A stretch of DNA of 64,000 nt from Pseudoalteromonas shioyasakiensis (lineage in GTDB: Bacteria > Pseudomonadota > Gammaproteobacteria > Enterobacterales > Alteromonadaceae). The notes below the pieces were generated by a model that was given only the letters and a program-made list of their open reading frames with translations, did no database searches and was not told the origin of the DNA. The stretch is taken from assembly GCF_019134595.1 (NCBI RefSeq), contig NZ_CP077770.1:3406501-3470500 (forward strand). Direction: 5' to 3'. Shown one piece after another: positions 28,049 through 36,860 of this stretch. Within the stretch, counting starts at the first letter, position 1; each line of letters opens with the position of its first letter. Both the position numbers and the translations under genes were made by a program.

Positions 28049-28774
28049 ATGACAAACGTTGCAATTGTCACTGGTGGCAGTAAAGGTATTGGCAAAGCTA
28101 TTGTTGAGCGTTTAGAACGTGAAGACTACACTGTATATAACTTAGATATCACCCCGTCTGAGGGCAACTATCGCCACTGTGACGTTAGTGATACTCAGCA
28201 AGTGAAGTCGGTTATTGCCGATATTATTGCACAGACGGGTCGCGTCGATGCCTTAATCTCTAATGCGGGTCGTCATTTAAGTGCCAACATTGAAAATACC
28301 GATGAAGCAACGTTTGATGCCCTGTTTGCGCTCAATGTGAAAGGTGCCTATGCAGCAATTCAAGCTGTATTACCTAGCATGAAAAACCTGCAAGGCGGCA
28401 GTGTTGTATTGGTTGCCTCTGATCAGGCAATCATTGGCAAACCAAACTCGTTTGCTTATAACCTCACCAAACATGCGCTAGCTTCAATGGCAAAAACGAC
28501 AGCACTCGATTATGCGGCGTTTAACATTCGTGCTAACGCAGTGTGTCCGGGTACGATAGAAACACCACTGTTTCATAATGCGATTGATGCATACTGTCAG
28601 CGCAGTGGTGCCGATAAAGCTGAGATTGTTGCTGAAGAAGCCGCACTGCAACCGCTAGGCCGTTTAGGGCAACCAGAAGAAATTGCTGCTTTGGTGAACT
28701 TTTTAATAAGCCCAGAAGCGAGCTTTATTACTGGTAGCTTACAAAGCATTGATGGTGGATACACCACGCAATGA
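28049..28774 (+). CDS. SDR-family oxidoreductase, possibly a sugar dehydrogenase
   Basis: A 241-residue classical short-chain dehydrogenase. The Rossmann glycine motif is TGGSKGIG near the N terminus, the NAG motif is SNAGRH, and the catalytic Tyr and Lys are in YNLTK with a preceding catalytic Ser in VASDQ. The ending SFITGSLQSIDGGYTTQ is typical. The ATG at 28049 is preferred to 28046 because AAGGG then has a six-base spacing. It overlaps the following amidohydrolase gene by 4 bp (ATGA). With that neighbour it resembles dehydrogenase/lactonase pairs of non-phosphorylative sugar oxidation (for example L-fucose); the substrate is inferred only. Confidence 0.85.
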   Translation: MTNVAIVTGGSKGIGKAIVERLEREDYTVYNLDITPSEGNYRHCDVSDTQQVKSVIADIIAQTGRVDALISNAGRHLSANIENTDEATFDALFALNVKGAYAAIQAVLPSMKNLQGGSVVLVASDQAIIGKPNSFAYNLTKHALASMAKTTALDYAAFNIRANAVCPGTIETPLFHNAIDAYCQRSGADKAEIVAEEAALQPLGRLGQPEEIAALVNFLISPEASFITGSLQSIDGGYTTQ

Positions 28775-29613
28775 GCGACAAGATTATTGACCCCCATGTG
28801 CACTTTTTTAACCTCACTGAGGGTCAATACACTTGGCTACAAGGTAGCAATCCCCCCCCTTGGCCAAATTTAGATAAAATCAAAAGGCAAATTACTACCT
28901 CAGAACTTAAAGCTGCTTGTCCATTTCAACTAGAAGCGCTGGTGCATATTGAAGCTGGCTTTGATAACCAAGCGCCAGTGAATGAGCTTAATTGGCTTGC
29001 AACGCATTTAAATGACATTCCCTATCGCGCAATCAGCTACAGCGCGATTGACGCATCTAGCAAACACTTTGAAGCGTCACTCAATGAGTTAAAGCACTCA
29101 TCTTTGGTTGGTATTCGCGATATAACCGAAGGTGATGAAGCAAAGCGCTTATTAACTCCTCACTGCCAAGATAACCTAGCCATGCTCGCAAGCGAAAACT
29201 TACACTTTGAAGCACAGTTTGAAATTGAAAACATGCAGGTAACCGAGCAGCTTATTAAGTATTGCACCGCACTGCCATCATTACGTGTGGTGATTAATCA
29301 TTTAGGCTTTATTAGTAATGAGCAAAGATGGCTCGAAGCAATCATTAAACTCAGCCGCTGCGATAATATCGCGATAAAGTTCTCAGGGTTAGAGTTCACG
29401 CAAATAGCCGTAAACAAGCATCTTTGGCTGGTTAATAATTTAGTTAAGTACTTTGGTGAACATCGCGTGATGTTTGCCAGTAATTTCCCTGTTTGCCAAA
29501 TAAATACCAGTTACACAAACTGCTGGCAGCACTACCACTCACTGTGCTCACAGTCGAGTTTATGGCATAAACTAAGCTATAAAAACGCCCACGAAATCTA
29601 TCTACTTGCTTAA
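28771..29613 (+). CDS. COG3618-type amidohydrolase, possible sugar lactonase
   Basis: A 280-residue metal-dependent TIM-barrel hydrolase. It opens with IIDPHVHFFNLTEGQYTWLQ, the HxH-type start of the amidohydrolase-2/COG3618 family that includes L-fucono- and L-rhamnono-lactonases. A central HLGF motif (VVINHLGFI) and FASNFPVCQ near the C terminus, where the family Asp is usually placed, also fit; Asn occurs in the FASNFP position as in relatives. It overlaps the SDR gene by 4 bp. A lactonase acting on the SDR product is a reasonable inference, not shown. No terminator is obvious after the stop. Confidence 0.82.
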   Translation: MSDKIIDPHVHFFNLTEGQYTWLQGSNPPPWPNLDKIKRQITTSELKAACPFQLEALVHIEAGFDNQAPVNELNWLATHLNDIPYRAISYSAIDASSKHFEASLNELKHSSLVGIRDITEGDEAKRLLTPHCQDNLAMLASENLHFEAQFEIENMQVTEQLIKYCTALPSLRVVINHLGFISNEQRWLEAIIKLSRCDNIAIKFSGLEFTQIAVNKHLWLVNNLVKYFGEHRVMFASNFPVCQINTSYTNCWQHYHSLCSQSSLWHKLSYKNAHEIYLLA

Positions 29614-29697
29614 AAAATAGCTATATTCAATAAAGTTAAAACTTATAAAGCGGACAAGCATCAAGTCTAAAACCTGTTTGCTTGTTCAGGAGTATTA

Positions 29698-30069
29698 ATG
29701 AAAGCCTCTATTACCAGTTTTTTACTCATTAGTGTCTTATTTGGCTGTAGCTCTAAACAAGAACCCACTCCAAAACTACAACATGCACGACTAACTGAGC
29801 CGCAAAGTGAGCTAATAGCGCAAGGCATTGCAAGGCTAATGCACAGTAAGCCCATTAACTTAGCCGAAGATGCGTTTATCAATACCAGCATACTCGTTAT
29901 TGAAACCTTTAATGATGTTGATATTCAAGAGCAAAGACGCAGCGGCTCATACCAGGATATGCCAGAACGCTTTGAGCTACTGATTAAAAATCAAATGTGC
30001 TTTGTTCGCCATTTAGATAGTAAAGCGACTGAGCCATTACCCTTGGTAAAGTGTAAACCGAGTAATTAG
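29698..30069 (+). CDS. Small predicted lipoprotein of unknown function
   Basis: A 123-residue protein with a lipobox (LISVLFGC after MKASITSFL), so probably exported and lipid-anchored. The mature part contains LTEPQSELIAQGIARLMHSK and ends with two cysteines (NQMCFVRHLDSK and LVKCKPSN) that could form a disulfide. I recognise no family. AGGAG precedes the ATG by five bases. It is convergent with the TonB-dependent receptor and shares its terminator. Confidence 0.75.
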   Translation: MKASITSFLLISVLFGCSSKQEPTPKLQHARLTEPQSELIAQGIARLMHSKPINLAEDAFINTSILVIETFNDVDIQEQRRSGSYQDMPERFELLIKNQMCFVRHLDSKATEPLPLVKCKPSN

Positions 30070-30085
30070 CTTAAAAAATAGATAT

Positions 30086-30110
30086 AAAAAAAGCCCTTAC
30101 GGGCTTTTTT
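30086..30110. terminator. Bidirectional terminator between the lipoprotein gene and the TonB receptor
   Basis: A perfect hairpin (AAAAAGCCC and GGGCTTTTT, 4-nt loop) flanked by A and T tracts lies between the two convergent genes. Confidence 0.9.
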
Positions 30111-30144
30111 AGTCGGGGGACAATCAAATTGATTGTTCTTATGC

Positions 30145-33100
30145 TTAGAAGCGAGCTTCAAATCCTAAACGAACAGAGCGAGGTGATTGCCATGTATACG
30201 CAGAACCATAATAAGAGTTAACTTCACCCTCATTTTGCTCATAATGCTCATTCGCAGATGTCATCTCTTGGCTATTAAGTACGTTAAATACGTTAATAGT
30301 TGCACGCATATCAATATCAGATACCGTGAAGTCATATGCAGCTGATAAATCTAAGTTAAACGTCCAAGGAGTACGACCCGCTGTACCACGAGTGTGCTGC
30401 TCATAGATTTTTTCGTCTTGTTGACATTCGCCATCACCATTCGTGTCTGGACAATCATTGGTATAGATGTAGAAAGTATCACCCCAGCCACCATTTAGGT
30501 TTGGATCTTTTGATGGATAACCTTGGCCGAATAGGCTTTGTGGACGACCACTTTGTAGTGTTGCATTCCAACCAACAGTTAAGTTTTCAACTGGTTCCCA
30601 GCTACCGAAGAACTTAAATGTGTGACGACGATCGTTAGGTTGATAACCTTGTGAACCATCCATTACTGCTGGGAAGTCGAAATCTTGCGTAATACCCGCA
30701 TCAGCTTGGCCAATGTCAGACTTAACAGCACCTTCGAAGTTACCTACACTACGTGCCCAAGTATAACCGAATTGGTAACGGATAGTTTCAGCGCGGTAAT
30801 CCAAGCTAAATTCAACTGACGTATACTCATTGTTTGCTTTCGGTAAGCCGATTGTTTCAGCTGAGTAAGTTGTTAGTGAGCCTGCATCTGGAACACCGTC
30901 ATTATCAAAGCTTGAATCACCCCAATCAGTACCATTCCAGTAATAACCATCGCTGTACCAGCTTGATGTAGAGCCTGGGTTGATCATGACGCAGTATGGG
31001 TATGCGTAACGGCCACAGTAATCATCTAGTGCAGTTGCAACTTCACGATATGTACCTTTTAAACCAACGGTGTATTCATCGTTGAGTGCTTGTTGCACAC
31101 CAATGATGTACTCATCTTTAGAAAACGGATCCGCTTCTTTTGCTTGGAAAATATCTTTTTCAGGGATAACAGGTACACCACTCACTTGTTGTGAGTTTGC
31201 TAAACCACCACTGCCGATAGTATCAGCTAAAGGAGCAAGGCCTGTTGGTGCGCCTGTTGTTGGATCCACACCCGTATACGTATAGGCAGTCGTAATATCA
31301 CTTACACCTGATGCCGCACGGAAAATCGTGTTATTAGCAACTGGTAAATAGTAACGACCATATGTACCGTACACTTTCGTATCACCCGTACCTGTTGGAT
31401 CCCATGTGAAACCTAAGCGAGGTGCGATATCTGTTTTAAAGCTTGTTAATAACTTGCCAGTCGTACCCCAGCTATCGAATTCGTCGATACGTAGGCCAAC
31501 TTTAACAGCAAAATCATCAGTTACTTGCCAGTGATCTTCAAGATAGTAAGCAGTTAATTCAGACTCAAAGCTACCACCACCGTCAAAGATACGATCTTCA
31601 ACATAATCAAGTGCAGCACCTGTGTTATTGGTTAGTGCACCATTATCAGCTTGCCAGCTACCATTATCTGCAAGCGTACGATAATCATAGCTATGACCAC
31701 CAATTGGTTGGCTGATTCGCTCTGATTTACGCTCTTGATAATCGATACCAAAGCTAATTTCGTGTGCATCCCACACATACTCAACATCTAAGCGGTATTG
31801 TGTGTTGTCATCGTTATTTGCACCAAAACTACCACCAGCACCACAGCCAGTGATTGGGTTTGAAGTACCACGCGAGTCAGTTACACTTGGACAAACTAGA
31901 TTTTCAGACTGAGTTTCATATTCAGTTTTGATATTACCAGCCATTGCTGTAACTACTAGGTCTTCTGTTAAGATACCTGTATAGCTTAAGCTTTGTGCTT
32001 TACCACCACGTTTTAGAAGTGCGCCATCAATACGATCACCAATCGCACCATTGTCATACTCAAAAACAGAGCGCTCAATATCACGACGGTTTGAGTAAGC
32101 AAAATAGCTCAAGCGATGGTTATCTGTAATATCCCAATCAAGCTTACCACCCCAGAAAAGGTTATCACCGCCTGATGCTGATTCTTTACGATATTGATCG
32201 TTTGGTGAGAATTCGTCACCTCCCCAAGTGTATGTAGACTCTGTATCACGAGGGTTTACTAAGCCATAGAAGAATAAAGTATCTTCAATTAACGGACCAC
32301 CCACTGCTAAAGTGACATCCGCCTTATTATCAGAGGCTACGCTTTCGTCTCGGAAAATTTGTCCGGCGCCTTGGTTACCACGTGAAATAGAACCCTCTTC
32401 TTGAAGTGAGTCAGGAGAATATTGCACAACTGCAGAGAATTCCCATTCATTGGTACCACTTTTGATTGTGGTGTTAATCGTACCACCTGTCGCACGGCCA
32501 AACTTCGCTGAGTAACCACCCGTTTTTACTTGGAATTGATCATAAAATTCGAATGGTACTTCACCACAGCCAAGACCTTGACGTGTATTTGTTACTTCAA
32601 GACCATTGATATAACAGGCATTTTCCGCAACAGATGAACCGCCAAATGATGCAGTGTTACCAAATGCACTATCACCTTTAACTGCACCAGGCGCTAATAA
32701 TGCAACCGAAGTAAGATCACGGCTGATAGGCATGCGATCGATTTCAGCATCGGTAATAACTAAACCTGAGTCAGCGGTAGATAAATCGATAGATGAAATA
32801 CGTGCACCAACAACTTGAATAACTTCAGGGCCCGAGTTTGCAACGCTTGCTAAATCAAAGTTTGCCTTTGAGTTAGCGCCTAAAGAAACACGAACTTTGT
32901 CTTCAGCTACAACATTACCGTCTTTTAGAATCTGAATGTCATAGTTGCCTGATGGTAGTGATGCAAAGCGGAACGTTCCACTTTCTGAAATATTTAAAGT
33001 ACGCTCTAGACCTGTCGCTGGGTTTTTCACTTTTACTGTATATGAAGAGGTATTTGCCACATTCTGAACAGAACCAATAACGTCTGATGCTGATGCAGGA

Positions 33101-33165
33101 AGGGCTAAACCTAGCGATGCAGTAACTGCTATCGCTGTTATGCTTTTCCGAAACATTGATTTCAT
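30145..33165 (-). CDS. Oar-like TonB-dependent receptor
   Basis: A 1006-residue outer-membrane receptor. After the signal peptide (ITAIAVTASLGLALPASAS) comes a carboxypeptidase-regulatory-like beta domain (about residues 30-110), then the plug (EIDRMPISRDLTSVALLAPG through CYINGLEVTNTRQGLG and KTGGYSAKFGRATGG) and a large beta-barrel ending in RSVRLGFEARF with the usual terminal Phe. This Oar-type layout is common in marine Alteromonadales for oligosaccharides or peptides. The neighbouring enolase-superfamily and aldolase genes suggest a carbohydrate or sugar-acid ligand, but that is inference. The start has AGGGAT upstream. Repeated TTACAT-type motifs lie in its leader. Confidence 0.93.
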   Translation of the reverse strand: MKSMFRKSITAIAVTASLGLALPASASDVIGSVQNVANTSSYTVKVKNPATGLERTLNISESGTFRFASLPSGNYDIQILKDGNVVAEDKVRVSLGANSKANFDLASVANSGPEVIQVVGARISSIDLSTADSGLVITDAEIDRMPISRDLTSVALLAPGAVKGDSAFGNTASFGGSSVAENACYINGLEVTNTRQGLGCGEVPFEFYDQFQVKTGGYSAKFGRATGGTINTTIKSGTNEWEFSAVVQYSPDSLQEEGSISRGNQGAGQIFRDESVASDNKADVTLAVGGPLIEDTLFFYGLVNPRDTESTYTWGGDEFSPNDQYRKESASGGDNLFWGGKLDWDITDNHRLSYFAYSNRRDIERSVFEYDNGAIGDRIDGALLKRGGKAQSLSYTGILTEDLVVTAMAGNIKTEYETQSENLVCPSVTDSRGTSNPITGCGAGGSFGANNDDNTQYRLDVEYVWDAHEISFGIDYQERKSERISQPIGGHSYDYRTLADNGSWQADNGALTNNTGAALDYVEDRIFDGGGSFESELTAYYLEDHWQVTDDFAVKVGLRIDEFDSWGTTGKLLTSFKTDIAPRLGFTWDPTGTGDTKVYGTYGRYYLPVANNTIFRAASGVSDITTAYTYTGVDPTTGAPTGLAPLADTIGSGGLANSQQVSGVPVIPEKDIFQAKEADPFSKDEYIIGVQQALNDEYTVGLKGTYREVATALDDYCGRYAYPYCVMINPGSTSSWYSDGYYWNGTDWGDSSFDNDGVPDAGSLTTYSAETIGLPKANNEYTSVEFSLDYRAETIRYQFGYTWARSVGNFEGAVKSDIGQADAGITQDFDFPAVMDGSQGYQPNDRRHTFKFFGSWEPVENLTVGWNATLQSGRPQSLFGQGYPSKDPNLNGGWGDTFYIYTNDCPDTNGDGECQQDEKIYEQHTRGTAGRTPWTFNLDLSAAYDFTVSDIDMRATINVFNVLNSQEMTSANEHYEQNEGEVNSYYGSAYTWQSPRSVRLGFEARF

Positions 33166-33217
33166 TTTGTATCCCTGTTTAAAAATTATAATTATTCATG
33201 CCTTTAAAAAGGCACAA

Positions 33218-33319
33218 TTACATTAGTAAAGTGAAACAAGAATGTAAATTAAAAAATATAAATATATTACAAAAAATCCATATTTATAGAAAACAATGTA
33301 AAAATCTAACTTTATGTAA
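33218..33319. promoter_or_regulatory. Cluster of ATGTAA/TTACAT motifs upstream of the TonB receptor
   Basis: Five copies occur in 102 bp: TTACAT at 33218, ATGTAA at 33242, TTACAA at 33267 (one mismatch), ATGTAA at 33296 and ATGTAA at 33314, spaced 18-29 bp apart. The first two form an inverted pair. The region is very AT-rich, so some copies may be chance. It may be an operator array. The 414-bp gap between this receptor and the next gene holds nothing else but the terminator at 33511. Confidence 0.35.
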
Positions 33320-33510
33320 TAAAAAGACTTTAACATGTATAATTTCAGAAACATAAACAATACAGAGAGAGGTTATATTAAAAACATCAAAATAAACCAA
33401 AATATTTAACATTAAAATTAGCAAGCTTAGATTCGGCATTCAGCTTAAACATACCTATTATTTAATAAAAAAGCCTAATACACAAATATTAACAATTACA
33501 TTTTTTTCAC

Positions 33511-33534
33511 AAAAAAGGCCCTAACGGGCCTTTA
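33511..33534 (-). terminator. Terminator of the aldolase/enolase-superfamily operon
   Basis: AAAGGCCC and GGGCCTTT form a perfect 8-bp stem with a 4-nt loop, about 45 bp after the stop of the enolase-superfamily gene; on the minus strand a T run follows. Confidence 0.85.
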
Positions 33535-33579
33535 TCAATATTCAACATTAAATTTTAACTTTGATATTGTGAATTAATG

Positions 33580-34755
33580 TTACTTAATCTCAACACGTTG
33601 AGAGCGCATAACAACTTCATCATTTAATTCAATACCGATACCCGGCTCTTCTGATACTTGGAAGAAACCATTTTTAGGTTGTGGATCTTGAATACACAAT
33701 TCACGGTTCCATTTCTTAATCGCATAGGTGTGATGTTCGTGAATTAAGAAGTTAGGAATTGCGGTTTCTAGGTGTAACGAAGCTGCAGTTGCTACTGGGC
33801 CGCCACACACGTGAGCTTGAATACGCACATCAAAGATATCAGCATAATCACACACTTTTTTAGTTTCAGTGAAACCACCACACAGGCCTAAGTCTGGCTG
33901 TAGCACATCAATACTTTGATCTTCTAGGTATGGACGCACACCCCAGCGGTTATACAAACGCTCACCACCTGCAATTGGTACCGCTACTTTGTCGGCAACT
34001 TTTGCATGTAATGAGTGATTTAAGTAGTTCACTGGCTCTTCGTAATACATACAATCGAACTCTTCAGCTATTTCACCAATTTGAATTGCTGATGTCGCGC
34101 CTGGTAAGCTGTGACATTCAAAAATAATATCAACTTCGTCACCGACCGCTTCACGTATAGCTTGCATACGCGCACGGTATAATTTCATTTCTGCACGAGA
34201 AATAATATTAGTGCGATCGTAATAAGTATTGCCGTTTTTATCGTACTGGATTGGATCAACTTTTACCGCATCATACCCTTCAGCCATCGCCTTAAGCGCT
34301 GCTTCTGCGTATTCTTCTGGGTGAACAAGCGCTTTAAATTCGCTGTCCCAGTCAAACTGTAACTGTGATGCATAAGTACGTAGCTTGTCGTTAACTTTAC
34401 CACCTAATAGCTGGTAAACAGGCAAGCCTAATGCTTTACCTTTAATATCCCAAAGCGCAGTATCAATGGCGCTCATTGCTGCATATACAACAGGACCACC
34501 ACCTAAACCCCAAAAGCTTTCGCGTAGCATTCGTGACCACAGTTTTTCTGTTTGAAATGGGTCATGACCAATTAAAAAGGCATCAGCCATTTCTTTGATC
34601 ATTGCCGCAGCTGCGCTATGACCTAAATCATAAGCTAGACCCGCTTCACCCACACCGCTAATACCTTCATCGGTGTGAATACGCACAAAAACAGGTGTCC
34701 AAGCAGGTCTGTCTGGACAATGAATATCGAACACTTCGACGCGATTAACTTTCAT
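33580..34755 (-). CDS. Enolase-superfamily (mandelate racemase/muconate lactonizing) sugar-acid dehydratase
   Basis: A 391-residue enzyme of the MR/MLE group. The N-terminal capping domain (residues about 1-115) includes GISGVGEAGLAYDLGH. The barrel shows the metal ligands in the expected order: IIFECHS, YYEEPVNYLN and IAGGERLYNR, with KVDP as probable catalytic Lys strand and a His in IQAHVCGGPVATAA. This pattern fits sugar-acid dehydratases (galactonate, mannonate or fuconate type, RspA-like). The substrate is not determinable. It is the second gene of a two-gene unit, nine bases after a class II aldolase, with GGAG before its ATG. Confidence 0.88.
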   Translation of the reverse strand: MKVNRVEVFDIHCPDRPAWTPVFVRIHTDEGISGVGEAGLAYDLGHSAAAAMIKEMADAFLIGHDPFQTEKLWSRMLRESFWGLGGGPVVYAAMSAIDTALWDIKGKALGLPVYQLLGGKVNDKLRTYASQLQFDWDSEFKALVHPEEYAEAALKAMAEGYDAVKVDPIQYDKNGNTYYDRTNIISRAEMKLYRARMQAIREAVGDEVDIIFECHSLPGATSAIQIGEIAEEFDCMYYEEPVNYLNHSLHAKVADKVAVPIAGGERLYNRWGVRPYLEDQSIDVLQPDLGLCGGFTETKKVCDYADIFDVRIQAHVCGGPVATAASLHLETAIPNFLIHEHHTYAIKKWNRELCIQDPQPKNGFFQVSEEPGIGIELNDEVVMRSQRVEIK

Positions 34756-34764
34756 GGTTACTCC

Positions 34765-35532
34765 TTACTGAGCAAAACTAGGATCAAGACGATAAGCTTT
34801 ACGCAACATGGCTGGCCAAGCTAACTGGCCACCGGTGCTGCCGCTATGCACGACATTCGCTTGATTATAAATATTATCGATAATAGGTTGTGGTACAGGG
34901 ATTGCCGTTTGACCACTGGCTTGAATAGCCAATTGAATTTCACAGGCACGCTGCAAATCATAAAATCGCATAAAGGCATCTCCCACTGTTGGGCCAACAG
35001 TTAAGCCACCGTGGTTAACCAATAGCATGTGATTAGTAGTGCCTAAATCATCTTGCAAGCGCTTTTTCTCATCACTGTTTACCGCTAGCCCTTCGTAGCC
35101 ATGATAAGACAATGATGGCAATGAGAACATTGAGTATTGACTAAGTGGTAACAGGCCTTTTTCTTGCGTTGCAACGGCGATGGTTTCTTTTGTGTGTAAA
35201 TGAATAACACAGTGAGCGTCATCACGAACTTCATGAATAGCGCTGTGAATAGTGAAACCAGCCGGATTAATTTTAAATGGCGTGTCATCAAGAATATTGC
35301 CAGCTAAATCGACCTTCACAAGGTTTGATGCCGTCACTTCATCAAAACTAAGACCAAATGCATTAACTAAATAATGATCTGTGCCCGGTAAACGTGCCGA
35401 TAGGTGGGTATAAATTAAATCCCCCCATCTAAAGTGCTCAACTAAACGGTAACATGCAGCTAAATCAACACGAAGCTGCCATTCTTGTTCAGATACTTTA
35501 TTTTTTAAATCGAGTTTTGGTAAGTCAAACAT
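34765..35532 (-). CDS. Class II aldolase/adducin family protein
   Basis: A 255-residue protein with the aldolase II fold. The zinc ligands are visible as HLHTKE (AHCVIHLHTKETIAVATQ) and a later His in LLVNHGGLTVGPTVGDAFMR; LSARLPGTDHYLVNAFGLSF is typical. Family members cleave or epimerise sugar phosphates or sugar acids, and some are decarboxylases. It precedes the enolase-superfamily gene by nine bases and is co-transcribed, suggesting successive steps in breakdown of a sugar acid. A separate terminator (35615-35645) isolates the pair from the cytochrome gene upstream. Confidence 0.87.
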   Translation of the reverse strand: MFDLPKLDLKNKVSEQEWQLRVDLAACYRLVEHFRWGDLIYTHLSARLPGTDHYLVNAFGLSFDEVTASNLVKVDLAGNILDDTPFKINPAGFTIHSAIHEVRDDAHCVIHLHTKETIAVATQEKGLLPLSQYSMFSLPSLSYHGYEGLAVNSDEKKRLQDDLGTTNHMLLVNHGGLTVGPTVGDAFMRFYDLQRACEIQLAIQASGQTAIPVPQPIIDNIYNQANVVHSGSTGGQLAWPAMLRKAYRLDPSFAQ

Positions 35533-35614
35533 GGAAAACCTTGTATATGTGACACTGCACAGATAGATGTATAGAAGTCTAAATTACTATTAATAGATGA
35601 TCAATAGGTGATAC

Positions 35615-35645
35615 AAAAAGGCCACATCAATTGATGTGGCCTTTT
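35615..35645 (-). terminator. Terminator of the cytochrome c gene
   Basis: A perfect palindrome (GGCCACATCAA and TTGATGTGGCC) with flanking A and T tracts starts 17 bp after the cytochrome stop. Its symmetry would allow it to act in both directions. Confidence 0.9.
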
Positions 35646-35661
35646 CACGCTAAAATGGCGT

Positions 35662-35985
35662 TTATTTTACTTGTGATAAGTAATCAGCGATTGCAGCCAT
35701 TTCTTCTTCAGATACGTTTGCAACCATTGCTTTCATTGCAGCAGTCATGCCATTACTACGCGCACCTGACTTAATGTCTTTCATTTGTGCTAGTAAGTAC
35801 TCTTTATTTTGACCATTTAATTTAGGGTACTGAGGCATGATAGGCGCTTTACCTTCTGCACCGTGACAAGTTTGGCAAAGCTTAGCTGTGTATAGTGTTG
35901 CACCATCCGCAGCCATAGTGTTGAAAGATAGGCTTGCAGCCATTGCAATGCCAGCCCCACATAAAATTTTCGTGATCTTGCTCAT
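35662..35985 (-). CDS. Small periplasmic cytochrome c (c553/c4-like)
   Basis: A 107-residue class I monoheme cytochrome. The signal peptide ends near SFNTMA|AD. The heme-attachment motif CQTCH is at residues 37-41, and a Met around GMTAAMKAMV could be the axial ligand. The C-terminal helix EEEMAAIADYLSQVK is typical. It probably carries electrons in the periplasm; its partner is unknown. It stands alone between terminators, about 100 bp from the DUF2058 gene. Confidence 0.9.
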   Translation of the reverse strand: MSKITKILCGAGIAMAASLSFNTMAADGATLYTAKLCQTCHGAEGKAPIMPQYPKLNGQNKEYLLAQMKDIKSGARSNGMTAAMKAMVANVSEEEMAAIADYLSQVK

Positions 35986-36088
35986 TTGTATCTTCTCTTT
36001 TTTGACGGGTTATTAAACATTTTCTTTAGTGTAGACCATGATTTAACAATATTGCACCCGAAAATTGTAACGGCAATAGAAACAGTCA

Positions 36089-36628
36089 CTACCAAATTAA
36101 ATCATCAGGTACTTCAAAATCAGCATATGGATCATCTTCATCCTTCTGCTTATCTTCAGGCTCAACATGGAACACTATGTAATCTTCGCTGACTTCAGCG
36201 ACTTTTCGTGCTGGTTCGTCTTCCAGTACAAAAAATTGGCCTTCTAAAACACAAATTGCTAAGCGGCCACCAGAAAGGGCTTTCTGTGTTTTTTCGTTTA
36301 CTTCGAGTTCCTTCACTTTATTCTCATAAGTGAAATTAAATGTGCGATCACCACGGATCTCGTCTTGATTGTGGTGCTCTAAAATCTGCTTAACGCGCGC
36401 TACTTGCTCACGTTGTTTTTGCTCTTCTAAACGCGCTTTATTAAGCTCGTCGGCTTTTTTCTGCTGCTCAAGCTTAGTCTGCTCAATATGCTTTTGCAGA
36501 TCGCTAGGATTACTCGTGGCGCCTTTCTTTTTCTTCTTTTGCTGTTTGCGCTTTTCAGATTTGGCTACTTTAGCTTTATGTGCCGTAGTAAGACCAGCCT
36601 TAAGTAATTGATCTTGTAATGAACCCAT
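36089..36628 (-). CDS. DUF2058 (YaiL-like) protein
   Basis: A 179-residue, very polar protein. It starts MGSLQDQLLKAGL and has a Lys-rich run (KSEKRKQQKKKKK, about residues 23-35), a long Gln/Glu/Lys coiled coil (about 40-85) and a C-terminal globular part (RGDRTFNFTYENKVKELEV to VLEDEPARKVAE) with an acidic end. This order defines the DUF2058/YaiL family, described as nucleic-acid-associated; the basic segment fits RNA or DNA binding. The precise role is unknown. It is monocistronic and 232 bp from the divergent MFS gene. Confidence 0.88.
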   Translation of the reverse strand: MGSLQDQLLKAGLTTAHKAKVAKSEKRKQQKKKKKGATSNPSDLQKHIEQTKLEQQKKADELNKARLEEQKQREQVARVKQILEHHNQDEIRGDRTFNFTYENKVKELEVNEKTQKALSGGRLAICVLEGQFFVLEDEPARKVAEVSEDYIVFHVEPEDKQKDEDDPYADFEVPDDLIW

Positions 36629-36860
36629 GACGAAATTCCAATTTATTAATGCGTATTAGGGTTATTTTAATCAGCTCTGCCAACAAATAACAGTACTGAG
36701 CCCACTTGATTCACCACAATCGAGTATATTGATGTGAGATTAACACGCGATGAAATCATGACATATTGATTTAACGCAAGATTTATCATTTTAGTCGCCT
36801 TTAAACTTGTAAAAAAACCTGTACCCGATAAGCTAGGGCTTTTCCTCTTGGGAGCTAAAA

